Assembly: GCF_032595355.1 (NCBI RefSeq) | Contig: NZ_JASMWN010000004.1 | Span: forward strand, 209,255 to 273,254 | From: Sedimentitalea todarodis | GTDB taxonomy: Bacteria; Pseudomonadota; Alphaproteobacteria; Rhodobacterales; Rhodobacteraceae | Direction: 5' to 3' | Length of the DNA stretch: 64,000 nt | Part shown: one piece after another, positions 18,051 through 26,588 of the stretch | Numbering within the stretch: the first letter of the stretch is position 1 | Layout of the letters: each line of letters starts with the position of its first letter | The notes under the pieces: generated by a model | Told to the model about the DNA's origin: nothing | Databases searched by the model: none | Seen by the model: the letters and a program-made list of their open reading frames with translations, nothing else | Position numbers and translations under genes: made by a program

Positions 18051-19063
18051 TGCCGCCAATCGCGCTGACCTGCGGGGACCCCGCCGGGATTGGCCCGGAA
18101 CTGGCGGTCAAGGCGTGGCAGGAACTCGGCAAGGGTTGTCCATTCTTCTGGATCGGGGATCCGCGCCACCTCCCCCGTGATACGCCTATCGTCGAGATTT
18201 CTGCTCCGAATCAGGCAAGTGGTGCCATTTCGCGCGGATTGCCCGTGCTGGCGCACCGTTTTTTTGCACCGTCCACACCCGGCACCCCGGAATTGCGCAA
18301 TGCGCAGGGTGTCATCGAGGTAATCGAGCGCGCGGTGGCGCTGGTGCAATCGGGCGAGGCCAGTGCGGTCTGCACCGCACCGATCAGCAAGAAGGTGCTG
18401 ATTGACGGTGCCGCGTTTGCCTATCCCGGCCATACCGAGTTTCTGGCCGCCCTTGCAGGGCGCGTACGGGTCGTGATGATGCTGGCCAGTGATCGGCTTC
18501 GGGTGGTGCCGACCACCATTCACATCGCTCTTGCCGACGTGCCCCGCGTTCTGACACCGGAACTCTTGCGCGACACCATTGCGATCACGGCGGACGGATT
18601 GCGACAGCAATTCGGCATCAGCCATCCGCGCATTGCGGTGGCCGGGCTGAACCCCCATGCCGGCGAAGGCGGCGCCATGGGCGATGAAGAACACATATGG
18701 ATCGCACCGCTGATCCGGGACCTCGCAAGCGATGCTCTGACGCTGACCGGGCCACACCCCGCGGACACGCTGTTTCATGCCGCCGCGCGCGCAAAGTACG
18801 ACGCCGTGGTCGCGATGTATCACGATCAGGCGCTGATCCCGATCAAGACGCTGGATTTTGATCTGGGCGTCAATATCACGCTTGGCCTGCCCTTTGTCCG
18901 CACGTCGCCCGATCACGGCACCGCGTTTGACATTGCAGGCCATGGGCTTGCGAATCCTGCCAGCCTGATAGAGGCACTCAAATGCGCTCGGACCATGGCG
19001 CTGCGGTCAACAGGTGCCCTTTCTGACCCCATCGCCGATTGCGACACTGGAACCACCTCATGA
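18047..19063 (+). CDS. pdxA: 4-hydroxythreonine-4-phosphate dehydrogenase
   Basis: PdxA oxidises 4-phosphohydroxy-L-threonine in the DXP-dependent route to pyridoxal phosphate, using NAD and a divalent metal. The 338-residue sequence has TCGDPAGIGPEL at the N-terminus, APISKKVL, the HTEF metal site (about residue 128), GLNPHAGEGGAMGDEE, GPHPADTLFH and MYHDQALIPIK (about 258), all hallmarks of the family. The first ATG overlaps the surA stop, and its own stop overlaps rsmA as ATGA. It has no biochemical link to envelope assembly; its place in this operon is a conserved arrangement. Confidence 0.96.
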   Translation: MMPPIALTCGDPAGIGPELAVKAWQELGKGCPFFWIGDPRHLPRDTPIVEISAPNQASGAISRGLPVLAHRFFAPSTPGTPELRNAQGVIEVIERAVALVQSGEASAVCTAPISKKVLIDGAAFAYPGHTEFLAALAGRVRVVMMLASDRLRVVPTTIHIALADVPRVLTPELLRDTIAITADGLRQQFGISHPRIAVAGLNPHAGEGGAMGDEEHIWIAPLIRDLASDALTLTGPHPADTLFHAAARAKYDAVVAMYHDQALIPIKTLDFDLGVNITLGLPFVRTSPDHGTAFDIAGHGLANPASLIEALKCARTMALRSTGALSDPIADCDTGTTS

Positions 19064-19899
19064 GCGCCATAGACAGCCTGCCGCCCCTGCGCGAGGTCAT
19101 TGCCACGCACCAGCTTTCAGCCCGCAAATCCCTGGGTCAGAACTTCCTTCTCGATCTGAACCTGACCGCAAAAATCGCGCGGCAGGCCGGCGATCTCGCT
19201 GACTGTGATGTGCTGGAAATCGGACCGGGCCCCGGCGGGCTGACCCGTGGCCTGCTCACCCAGGGCGCGCGCAAAGTGCTGGCCGTGGAAAAGGACAGCC
19301 GCTGTATTCCTGCACTGCGGGAAATTGCGGCGGCCTATCCCGGACGTCTCAAGATCGTGGAAGGTGACGCGCTCCTGATCGATCCGATGGCGCATCTGAC
19401 ATCACCGGTCCGGGTGGCCGCGAACCTGCCCTACAATGTCGGTACAGAATTGCTGGTGCGCTGGCTGACACCGCCAATCTGGCCCCCCTTCTGGCAGAGC
19501 CTGACCCTGATGTTTCAGCGCGAAGTGGCCGAGCGGATCGTGGCGCAGCCGGGTAGCAAGACCTATGGGCGTTTGGCTATTCTGGCACAGTGGCGCGCAG
19601 ACACCCGTATCGCGATGAGCCTGCCCCCCGGCGCGTTTACTCCGCCGCCCAAGGTTTCGAGCGCGGTCGTGCATTTGACCGCCCTGCCCGAGCCACGCTT
19701 TCCGGCGAATCCCAGGACATTGGAGAGGATCGTGGCCGCCGCCTTCAATCAGCGCCGCAAGATGCTGCGTGCCGCGCTCAAGGGGCTGGCCCCGGATATC
19801 GAGGACCGCTTGCAATCGGTTGGCCTGCGACCAACGGATCGGGCCGAACAGGTGCCGCTGGAGGGGTTTTGCGCACTTGCGCGCAGCTTTGACAGCTGA
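19060..19899 (+). CDS. rsmA: 16S rRNA (A1518/A1519) dimethyltransferase
   Basis: RsmA (KsgA) dimethylates two adjacent adenines in the 3'-end helix of 16S rRNA late in small-subunit assembly, using SAM. The 279-residue protein shows SLGQNFLLDLNL (about 24), the SAM loop LEIGPGPGGLTRGLL (about 51-65), the catalytic NLPYNVGTELL (about 121), FQREVAERIVA, YGRLAIL and PPPKVSSAVVHL. I chose the ATG at 19060, overlapping the pdxA stop as ATGA, over the frame opening at 19039. It ends the six-gene run; the next gene faces it 12 bases away with no obvious terminator. Confidence 0.96.
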   Translation: MSAIDSLPPLREVIATHQLSARKSLGQNFLLDLNLTAKIARQAGDLADCDVLEIGPGPGGLTRGLLTQGARKVLAVEKDSRCIPALREIAAAYPGRLKIVEGDALLIDPMAHLTSPVRVAANLPYNVGTELLVRWLTPPIWPPFWQSLTLMFQREVAERIVAQPGSKTYGRLAILAQWRADTRIAMSLPPGAFTPPPKVSSAVVHLTALPEPRFPANPRTLERIVAAAFNQRRKMLRAALKGLAPDIEDRLQSVGLRPTDRAEQVPLEGFCALARSFDS

Positions 19900-19911
19900 C
19901 GCGCAGGGATC

Positions 19912-20589
19912 CTATTCGGCGGCTTCGGGGTTGCCGTCCGGCTTGGCCGCGGTCTCTGCTTCTGCCGTAGCCTTCGGCTTCCTGCTCGTCGCAGCGGCCT
20001 TCTGGGCAGGCGCTTCCGCGCTGCCCGAATCATCTGCCTTGGGTGCGGGTTTACGTGTACGTGGTTTCCGCGTCGGTTTCTTGGGTTTGCTTTCGGGCGT
20101 TTCCACCAGACCGCTATCCCCGGAATCGGCGCTGCCCAGATCCAGGACATCGGGCTGCGGCGCGTTGCCGGGGTCGGCTGGCTGCGGTGCAGACTTTGGT
20201 TCTGATGGCTGCGGTGCGGCCTGTGGTTGGGTCACCGCAGCGGCCGCCTCGCGTTCCTGGCGCTCGGCGCGTTCACGATCACGCTCGGCCTGCCTTTCTC
20301 GGTTCTGACGTTCCTGCTCTTCACGCCGGTTGTCCATTTCCCGCTGTGCTTCACTCAGCAAACGCAGGTAATGCTCGGCGTGCTGCTGAAAGTTCTCGGT
20401 CGCGACGCGATCATTGCCCAGTTGCGCATCACGCGCCAACTGATTGTATTTCTCGATGATCTGCTGTGGCGTACCACGCACTTTTCCCTCAGGGCCGGAA
20501 CTGTCAAAAACGCGGTTGATGACATTTCCACCACCCTGCGAGCGGTTGCGGTTCGACTTTGACCGCGAACGTGATTTGGACGATCTCAT
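19912..20589 (-). CDS. DUF4167 domain protein, basic and low-complexity
   Basis: A 225-residue protein with an Arg/Ser-rich start (MRSSKSRSRSKSNRNRSQ) and a conserved DUF4167-type core (about residues 20-85: NVINRVFDSSGPEGKVRGT, IIEKYNQLARDAQLGNDRV, NFQQHAEHYLRLLSEAQ). A highly charged helix follows, and then a long Ala/Pro/Lys tail (PQAAPQPSEPKSAPQP; KPKKPTRKPRTRKPA). The family is alphaproteobacterial with no firm function. The basic, disordered ends suggest RNA or DNA binding, which is inference only. It is the gene after prmC on the minus strand, with 236 bases between them, and it converges on rsmA. Confidence 0.85.
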   Translation of the reverse strand: MRSSKSRSRSKSNRNRSQGGGNVINRVFDSSGPEGKVRGTPQQIIEKYNQLARDAQLGNDRVATENFQQHAEHYLRLLSEAQREMDNRREEQERQNRERQAERDRERAERQEREAAAAVTQPQAAPQPSEPKSAPQPADPGNAPQPDVLDLGSADSGDSGLVETPESKPKKPTRKPRTRKPAPKADDSGSAEAPAQKAAATSRKPKATAEAETAAKPDGNPEAAE

Positions 20590-20825
20590 ATGCTTAATGT
20601 CAGCCTTGTACTCGCTGTCTTTTGATCCGCTTCACGCCTCGTGCGTTCAAGTAAACACCGGATCACCGACTTTTTGGGCTTGGCGTTGCACGCGTGCTGC
20701 AAGAGCATCTGTCGGGGCAACACCCCTGAGTAACCATGTCCGGCAGGCACAGACAAGCCTTTCCAAGCATATTTCGCGTCTTTTTGCCTAAAATCGGTGC
20801 TTTTGGGTCGCAGAGGATCGATGAG

Positions 20826-21659
20826 TCAGGCTGCACGGGCCTGAATGACACGCGGTCGGCCATCAAGATCATGAATCACACCCGGCTCGATCAATCCGGC
20901 ATCGTCCAGCAGGGCGATGACCGCATCGGCCTGTGTCGGGCCAATCTCCAGCAACAACCGGCCCCCGGGTCGCAGGTGATCCGCCGCGCGCGCGGCAATG
21001 GACCGATAGGCCCCCAGCCCGTCGCCACCATCGGTGAGCGCCATCTCTGGTTCATGCTGTCGCACTTCCGCCTGCAATTCGGGCATCTCGTCCTGCGCGA
21101 TATAGGGTGGGTTCGACACGATCAGATCAAATGACCCCGAAACCGCACCAAACCAGTCCGACCGCAGGATCTCTGCACGGTTCTCAACATGATGCAGGAT
21201 GACATTGGCGCTCGCCTGCAGACAGGCGGCTTCGCTCAGGTCGACCCCCAGCCCCGTCGATTGCGGGTTCTCTGCCAGCAACGTGACCAGAATGCAGCCG
21301 GACCCGACGCCCAGATCGAGCATCCTTGAGAACGGCTGCGACAGCGCGGCCTCGATCAGGGTTTCGGTCTCCGGTCGCGGATCGAGTACATCGGCGGTGA
21401 TCTTGAACCTGCGGCCATAGAATTGCCGCTCGCCCACCAGATGCGACACGGGCACGCGAATGGCGCGCAGGGAAATCAGCTGTTCGTAGCGCTCGCCAAT
21501 GTCCGGTGCCAGATCCTCGGGCGCGATCAGGGTCACACGGGCCGCATCGACCCGCGCGGCATGCGCCAGCAGAACACGTGCATCCCGCGCCGGCTCTGCA
21601 ATCCCGGCGGCGCGCAGCCGCGCCGTCGCGGCCACCATTGCCTGGGCGGCGGTCGTCAC
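20826..21659 (-). CDS. prmC: release-factor glutamine methyltransferase
   Basis: PrmC methylates the glutamine of the GGQ motif in peptide-release factors, raising their termination activity. The 277-residue protein has the N-terminal helical bundle (ARDARVLLAHAARV), the segment VSHLVGERQFYGRRF, LDPRPETETLIE, the SAM loop LDLGVGSGCILVTLLAE and the catalytic SNPPYIAQDE (about residue 181). Its start codon is GTG and overlaps the prfA stop as GTGA, so the methylase is coupled to its own substrate gene. The 236 bases downstream hold no gene I can support. Confidence 0.95.
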   Translation of the reverse strand: MTTAAQAMVAATARLRAAGIAEPARDARVLLAHAARVDAARVTLIAPEDLAPDIGERYEQLISLRAIRVPVSHLVGERQFYGRRFKITADVLDPRPETETLIEAALSQPFSRMLDLGVGSGCILVTLLAENPQSTGLGVDLSEAACLQASANVILHHVENRAEILRSDWFGAVSGSFDLIVSNPPYIAQDEMPELQAEVRQHEPEMALTDGGDGLGAYRSIAARAADHLRPGGRLLLEIGPTQADAVIALLDDAGLIEPGVIHDLDGRPRVIQARAA

Positions 21660-22711
21660 GCGCCCATCTCGGCGAGCATCCGCGCTTGATCGTCAGCGGT
21701 CAGAGCGTCGATCACCTCCTCCAGATCGCCCTGCATCACCTGATCGAGCTTGTAGAGCGTCAGGTTGATACGGTGATCGGTCATGCGGCCTTGGGGGAAA
21801 TTATAGGTGCGGATGCGTTCGGAACGGTCACCGCTGCCAACCTGCGCGGCCCGGTCGGCGGACCGTTCACTGTCGACCCTCTGGCGCTCCAGATCATACA
21901 GCCGAGTCTTGAGCACCTGCATGGCGATCTCGCGATTGCGGTGCTGACTCTTCTCGGAACTGGTGACCACGATCCCCGTCGGCAGATGGGTAATGCGCAC
22001 CGCAGAATCGGTGGTGTTCACATGCTGCCCCCCGGCACCGGAACTTCGCATGGTGTCGATGCGCAGGTCATTCGCATCGATCTGAATATCCACGTCTTCT
22101 GCTTCGGGAAGCACCGCGACCGTGGCGGCCGAGGTATGAATGCGCCCGCCGCTTTCGGTTGTCGGCACCCGCTGCACGCGATGCACGCCGCTTTCGTACT
22201 TCATCCGGGCAAACACGTTCGTGCCTTTGATATGGGCCACGACCTCCTTGATCCCGCCCAGTTCGGTTACCTGTTCTTCGATGATATCAAAGCCCCAGCC
22301 GCGCGCTTCGGTGTACCGCTGGTACATCCGCAGCAGGTCTGCGGCGAACAATGCCGCCTCGTCGCCACCGGTTCCGGGCCGGATCTCGAGCATCGCCGGC
22401 CTGGCATCCGCCGCATCGCGAGGCAGCAGGCTGAGCTGGAGGGCATGTTCCGCTTCCGGGAGGCGGGCGCGCAGGACCGGCAGTTCTTCCGCGGCCAGCT
22501 CCTTCATGTCGGGATCGGCCAGCATCGTCTCGGCCTCGGCCAATTCCGCGCGCAAGCGACGGTAGGCTTCGATCTGTTCGACCACCGGGCGCAGGTCGGA
22601 ATACTCCTTGGCCAGCGTGGCAATGTCGCCGCCGCTTGACCCATCGGCCATCGCGGCCTCAAGGAACTGAAACCGTTGGTTGATCTGTTCTAGGCGTTCT
22701 TCTGGGACCAT
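21656..22711 (-). CDS. prfA: peptide chain release factor 1
   Basis: RF1 reads UAA and UAG stop codons and triggers peptide release. The 351-residue length fits. SSGAGGQHVNTTDSAVRI carries the catalytic GGQ (about residues 226-228), the target of PrmC. RVPTTESGGRIHTSAA carries the PxT stop-codon reading motif (here PTT), which marks this as RF1 rather than RF2. EIRPGTGGDEAALFAADL is the other family signature. The ATG at 22711 faces the small secreted gene at 22773, leaving about 60 bases for divergent promoters. Confidence 0.96.
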   Translation of the reverse strand: MVPEERLEQINQRFQFLEAAMADGSSGGDIATLAKEYSDLRPVVEQIEAYRRLRAELAEAETMLADPDMKELAAEELPVLRARLPEAEHALQLSLLPRDAADARPAMLEIRPGTGGDEAALFAADLLRMYQRYTEARGWGFDIIEEQVTELGGIKEVVAHIKGTNVFARMKYESGVHRVQRVPTTESGGRIHTSAATVAVLPEAEDVDIQIDANDLRIDTMRSSGAGGQHVNTTDSAVRITHLPTGIVVTSSEKSQHRNREIAMQVLKTRLYDLERQRVDSERSADRAAQVGSGDRSERIRTYNFPQGRMTDHRINLTLYKLDQVMQGDLEEVIDALTADDQARMLAEMGA

Positions 22712-22772
22712 CTGCGGGGTTTCTTATATCAGGGGTCTTTGGTCAAGAGGCAGCCTATGGTAGGATTTGCTC

Positions 22773-23063
22773 ATGAGACGGTTTTTTCTACTGACGATGC
22801 TGGCAAGCGCATCCCCTGCCCTTGCCGATGTGACCGGACCCGGCGGCAAGGTGCAGGACTGTTATTGCACCGACAAGAGCGGCGCGCGTGTCGACCTGGG
22901 TGAAACCATCTGCCTGCAGGTCGACGGCCGCATGTTCATGGCGCAATGCCAGATGTCGCTGAATGTGCCCATGTGGCGGGAGGTCAGCAAAGGCTGCCTA
23001 TCATCGCGCCTGCAGAGCATCGATCCAACCCTCGACGCGCGCACGGTTCACACCAAGATCTGA
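22773..23063 (+). CDS. small secreted cysteine-containing protein, function unknown
   Basis: A 96-residue protein that I do not recognise. It has a clear signal peptide (RRFFLLTMLASASPALA-D, cleavage near residue 19) and a mature part of about 77 residues with five cysteines (DCYC, ETICL, AQCQ, KGC), which points to a disulfide-bonded periplasmic protein. A TTG at 22767 is possible, but the ATG at 22773 precedes the signal directly. The last 63 bases overlap the 3' end of the convergent DUF1499 gene. The two frames look real because each shows a normal export or membrane signal. Confidence 0.7.
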   Translation: MRRFFLLTMLASASPALADVTGPGGKVQDCYCTDKSGARVDLGETICLQVDGRMFMAQCQMSLNVPMWREVSKGCLSSRLQSIDPTLDARTVHTKI

Positions 23064-23417
23064 CTTCCCGAACCGCGACCGTCCATAGATTTCAAGCGTA
23101 TCGCCGGTTTGGCGCGCGGTGGTGTAATCCGGAAAGCCGAAGACGACAGATCGGGTGACATAGGTGACCATGCCGCCCTCGACGGATCCGAACATCAGTT
23201 CGGTATGTGGAGTCGTGGCGATGATCGCATTCAGGTCTTCCAGCCCGTTGGGGCCGGTCTCGACCACGCGGATCACCCCGTTCGCAAAGTCCTTGACCTG
23301 TGGCACGTCGGGCATCCGGTGCCAGATGACCGGGTCGCTGGGTGCGAGCCTGATGTATCCCATCGCGACAACCACGAGAGTCACACCCAACCATACAATC
23401 ACCATCAGTCGTCTCAT
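23001..23417 (-). CDS. DUF1499 family protein, membrane-anchored
   Basis: A 138-residue protein with a single N-terminal hydrophobic helix (LMVIVWLGVTLVVVAMGYI) and a DUF1499-type domain marked by MVTYVTRSVVFGFPDYTTAR and SRFGKSDLGVNRARVEGWI. The family has no settled function. The ATG at 23417 has GGGAG six bases upstream, better than the frame opening at 23435. Its 3' end overlaps the small secreted gene on the plus strand by 63 bases, and it starts 23 bases after the agmatinase stop, so it may be the last gene of that minus-strand transcript. Confidence 0.78.
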   Translation of the reverse strand: MRRLMVIVWLGVTLVVVAMGYIRLAPSDPVIWHRMPDVPQVKDFANGVIRVVETGPNGLEDLNAIIATTPHTELMFGSVEGGMVTYVTRSVVFGFPDYTTARQTGDTLEIYGRSRFGKSDLGVNRARVEGWIDALQAR

Positions 23418-23440
23418 TCCGCTCCCGCAAACCAAACAAG

Positions 23441-24388
23441 TTAGCGCCGTGCGACGCCGGGCAACACGCAGAGCAGTTCATACAGCAGATTCGCCCCCGT
23501 CAGCGCCGTGTTGCCCGACGTGTCATAAGGCGGCGACACCTCGACCAGATCACAGCCTACTATATTTATGTCGGCCAGCGACCAGATCAACTCCATTGCC
23601 TGCGGCGTCGTCAACCCGCCGATTTCGGGCGTGCCGGTGCCCGGTGCGTATGAAGGATCGAGGCTGTCGATATCATAGGTCACATAGGTCGGCCTGTCAC
23701 CGATATCGCGGCGAATTTCCGCCCCCAGATCCGAAAGTGAACGGTGCCAGAGGTCGCACGCCGGAAACTGCTGAAAGCCCCAGCCCTGCGCCTCGGTGAA
23801 ATCCGATGCCGCATACCCGCTGCCGCGCAGGCCGATCTGATAGGTCTTGTCGGGCTGGATGAGCCCTTCTTCATAGGCACGGCGAAATACGGTCCCATGG
23901 GTTTCCCGTTCACCGAACATATCTTCGTTCACATCCGCATGGGCATCGACATGGACCAGTGCGACGGGACCATGCTTGCGGGCGATTGCGCGCAGGATCG
24001 GCAAGGTGATCGAATGGTCCCCGCCCATGGCCATCGGGATCACATCATGGGTGAGAATTGCATCGTAGCTCTCTGAAATGATCCGAAGACTATCTGCCAG
24101 CGAGAACGTATTGATGGCGAGATCACCGATATCCGCAACCTGAAGGCTCTCGAACGGGGCCGCCCCTGTCGCCATGTTGTAGGGCCGGATCATCGCGCTC
24201 TCGGCGCGGATCTGCTTGGGTCCGAACCGCGTGCCCGACCGCCAGGAGGTGCCGATATCCATCGGAATGCCGAGAATCGCGACGTCCAGCCCGTCCAACG
24301 CATTGACTGCGGGCAACCGCATGAACGTGTTTGGCCCCGAGAACCGGGCGAGGTCATTGCCGCTGATCGGTTGGTTCTTGTCGCTCAT
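23441..24388 (-). CDS. speB: agmatinase-family ureohydrolase, copy 1
   Basis: A 315-residue enzyme of the arginase/agmatinase superfamily, which removes urea from guanidino compounds with two manganese ions. The ligand motifs are MGGDHSI (about 120), HVDAHADVNED (about 143) and DIDSLDPSYAPGTGTPEIGG (about 238). The agmatinase-like C-terminus includes VEVSPPYDTSGNTAL. The start chosen is MSDKNQPIS at 24388, overlapping the stop of the second copy as ATGA. Agmatine is the likeliest substrate, but guanidinobutyrate and related compounds are handled by near relatives, so the exact substrate is inferred. Confidence 0.9.
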   Translation of the reverse strand: MSDKNQPISGNDLARFSGPNTFMRLPAVNALDGLDVAILGIPMDIGTSWRSGTRFGPKQIRAESAMIRPYNMATGAAPFESLQVADIGDLAINTFSLADSLRIISESYDAILTHDVIPMAMGGDHSITLPILRAIARKHGPVALVHVDAHADVNEDMFGERETHGTVFRRAYEEGLIQPDKTYQIGLRGSGYAASDFTEAQGWGFQQFPACDLWHRSLSDLGAEIRRDIGDRPTYVTYDIDSLDPSYAPGTGTPEIGGLTTPQAMELIWSLADINIVGCDLVEVSPPYDTSGNTALTGANLLYELLCVLPGVARR

Positions 24389-25347
24389 GCAAGTTTGTTC
24401 CACCCCAGGAGACACAGGATCTCGGTCGCCACATGGGCTCCGGCGATGGCGGTTGCGCCGGTGGTATCAAACGGTGGCGAGACTTCGACGACATCGCCGC
24501 CCTTGATGTTGATCCCCGCGATTTCGCGCAGGATCACCGCCACCTGCGCAGTGGTCATACCGCCCCAGACCGGGGTGCCGGTGCCGGGTGCATAGGCGGG
24601 ATCGAGGCCGTCTATGTCAAAGCTGAGATAGGTGGGATGATCGCCAAGGATCGACTTGATCTTCGCCGCGACCGCCTTTGGGCCGATCTCGTGCACCTCG
24701 CGGGCGTCGATGATGTTCACACCCAGCGGATCATCGTTCACCGTGCGAATACCGACCTGTACCGAGCGCGCAGGATCGACGAGGCCGGACTTCACTGCTT
24801 TGTAGAACATCGTCCCGTGATCGACGCGCGACATGTCATCGTCGGGCCATGTGTCGGTATGGGCATCAAACTGCAGCAGCGACATCGGGCCGAACTTCTC
24901 GGCATAGGCCTTGAGAATCGGAAAGCTGATGTAGTGATCTCCGCCCAGAGTGACCGAGGCGACCCCGGCCTCCAGAATGCCACGAATATGCGCGGTCAGC
25001 CGATCGGGAAAGGCCGGAACATCCGCATAGTCAAACGCCATGTCACCATAGTCGACAATGGACAGATCGCTCAGCACATCAATGGGCCAGCCATAGGGCG
25101 GATCAAACGCCTGCAGCGCGCTGGCCTCGCGGATGGCACGCGGGCCAAGGCGGGTTCCGGGGCGGTTGGTCACCGCTTGATCAAAGGGAATGCCGGTCAC
25201 CGCGATGTCGGCGCCGCTCAGGTCCTTGCTATAGCGCCGCCGCAAGAATGACGTCGCACCGCCAAAGGCGTTCTCGAATGACAATCCCCGCAGATCCTCG
25301 CGCGTAAACGCCTGATCTACTTGGGTCTTTGCGTCTTCCAGTGCCAT
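24385..25347 (-). CDS. agmatinase-family ureohydrolase, copy 2
   Basis: A 320-residue paralogue of its downstream neighbour. It carries the same manganese motifs, GGDHYISFP (about 133), QFDAHTDTWPDDD (about 158) and FDIDGLDPAYAPGTGTPVWGG (about 242). The two copies differ at many other positions, including the N-terminus and the loop after the first His ligand, so they probably act on different guanidino substrates. The start ATG directly abuts the M20 stop, with GAGGGGGC inside the M20 gene as ribosome site, and the stop overlaps copy 1 as ATGA. The three genes are evidently one operon. Confidence 0.88.
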   Translation of the reverse strand: MALEDAKTQVDQAFTREDLRGLSFENAFGGATSFLRRRYSKDLSGADIAVTGIPFDQAVTNRPGTRLGPRAIREASALQAFDPPYGWPIDVLSDLSIVDYGDMAFDYADVPAFPDRLTAHIRGILEAGVASVTLGGDHYISFPILKAYAEKFGPMSLLQFDAHTDTWPDDDMSRVDHGTMFYKAVKSGLVDPARSVQVGIRTVNDDPLGVNIIDAREVHEIGPKAVAAKIKSILGDHPTYLSFDIDGLDPAYAPGTGTPVWGGMTTAQVAVILREIAGINIKGGDVVEVSPPFDTTGATAIAGAHVATEILCLLGWNKLA

Positions 25348-26526
25348 TTATGCCCCCTCTGCCATGACCAGTGGCTGCGCCCGTTCGACCAGCCGGGCAA
25401 AGAACGATGCTCCGACCGGGGCAACCTCGTCGTTGAAATTGTACTTGGGATGATGCAGGCCCGCGGTGTCGCCCTGCCCCAGGAACAGATAGGCGCCGGG
25501 TCGTTTCAGGAGCATATAGGCAAAATCCTCTGCCCCCATCTCGCGGCCCGCATCGGCCACGACCCGGTTCTCACCCGAGATCTCGCGCGCGATGTCAGCG
25601 GCGAACCCCGCCTTATCGCTATCGTTGATCGTCGCCGGATATCCGATATCGTATCGCAGTTCTGCAGTGACGCCATAGCTCGCCGCGTGTCCGGCAACGA
25701 TGGCGGTCATGCGCTCTTGCACCATCTGCTGAACACGCGGGTCAAAGGTGCGCACCGTGCCGTTGAGATAGGCCGTATCGGGGATCACGTTGTCCACGGT
25801 GCCGGTATGGATTTGCGTCACCGACACCACCAGATCGTCCAGCGCATAGTGATTTCGGCTGACGATGGTCTGGATCGCCTGCGCGATGCCACAGGCCGCG
25901 ATCACCGGATCACAGGTTTCATGCGGCATGGCCCCGTGCCCCCCGACGCCTTGTATGTCGATGTGAAACGTATCCACCGCCGCCATGAGCGGGCCGGGCG
26001 TGGTGTAGAACCCCCCCGGTTCGAACCCCGGCGCATTGTGCAGCGCATAGACTTCGGAAATGTCGAAACGATCCAGGATGCCTTCCTGTACCATGACATC
26101 TGCGCCGCCCCCGGACTCTTCGGCCGGCTGAAAGATCAGCGCAACGCGGCCCGCGAATCTCCGGGTTTCCGCCAGGTAGCGCGCCGCGCCCAGCAGCATC
26201 GTGGTGTGTCCGTCATGACCGCAGGCGTGCATCTTGCCTGGATGGGTGCTGGCATAGTCGACTTCGGTTTCCTCGTGAATTGGCAGCGCATCAAAGTCCG
26301 CGCGCAACCCGATGGTCGGTCCCGGCTCACTGCCCTCGATCAGCGCCACGATCCCCGTCTGCGCAATCCCCTCGTGCACTGCATCAACGCCAAATTCCCG
26401 CAACCGCTCGGCAATGAATGCGGCGGTCTTGGGACAATCGAACCCCAGTTCGGGAATGGTATGGAGATGCCGTCGCCATTCTGTCATGTCCGCCGAAAAA
26501 TCGGCGATGCGGTTCACAATGGGCAT
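25348..26526 (-). CDS. M20 family amidohydrolase (hippurate/N-acyl amino acid hydrolase type)
   Basis: A 392-residue metallo-amidohydrolase that splits an acyl group from an amino acid or similar amide. Zinc motifs are HACGHDGHTTMLLG (about 99), QPAEESGGGADVM (about 131), the lid-domain GVGGHGAMPHETCDP, and near the end MGAEDFAYML and HHPKYNFND. It begins with MPIVNRIADFSADMTEWRRHLH; the longer frame to 26589 would overlap mazG. It is the first gene before two agmatinase-family genes, so the operon could degrade an acylated guanidino compound, though this is inference. It diverges from mazG with 62 bases between starts. Confidence 0.92.
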   Translation of the reverse strand: MPIVNRIADFSADMTEWRRHLHTIPELGFDCPKTAAFIAERLREFGVDAVHEGIAQTGIVALIEGSEPGPTIGLRADFDALPIHEETEVDYASTHPGKMHACGHDGHTTMLLGAARYLAETRRFAGRVALIFQPAEESGGGADVMVQEGILDRFDISEVYALHNAPGFEPGGFYTTPGPLMAAVDTFHIDIQGVGGHGAMPHETCDPVIAACGIAQAIQTIVSRNHYALDDLVVSVTQIHTGTVDNVIPDTAYLNGTVRTFDPRVQQMVQERMTAIVAGHAASYGVTAELRYDIGYPATINDSDKAGFAADIAREISGENRVVADAGREMGAEDFAYMLLKRPGAYLFLGQGDTAGLHHPKYNFNDEVAPVGASFFARLVERAQPLVMAEGA

Positions 26527-26588
26527 GGGCTGGACTCCTGTCTCGCGGGGTGGATGATGCATCTGACACAAGAACAAAGGCCGCCGCA

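Noticed and set aside
20590..20825. Structured RNA or small gene between prmC and the DUF4167 gene
   Set aside because: I checked both strands for SRP RNA, tmRNA or riboswitch-like cores and for small frames with a ribosome site, and saw none that could be supported.
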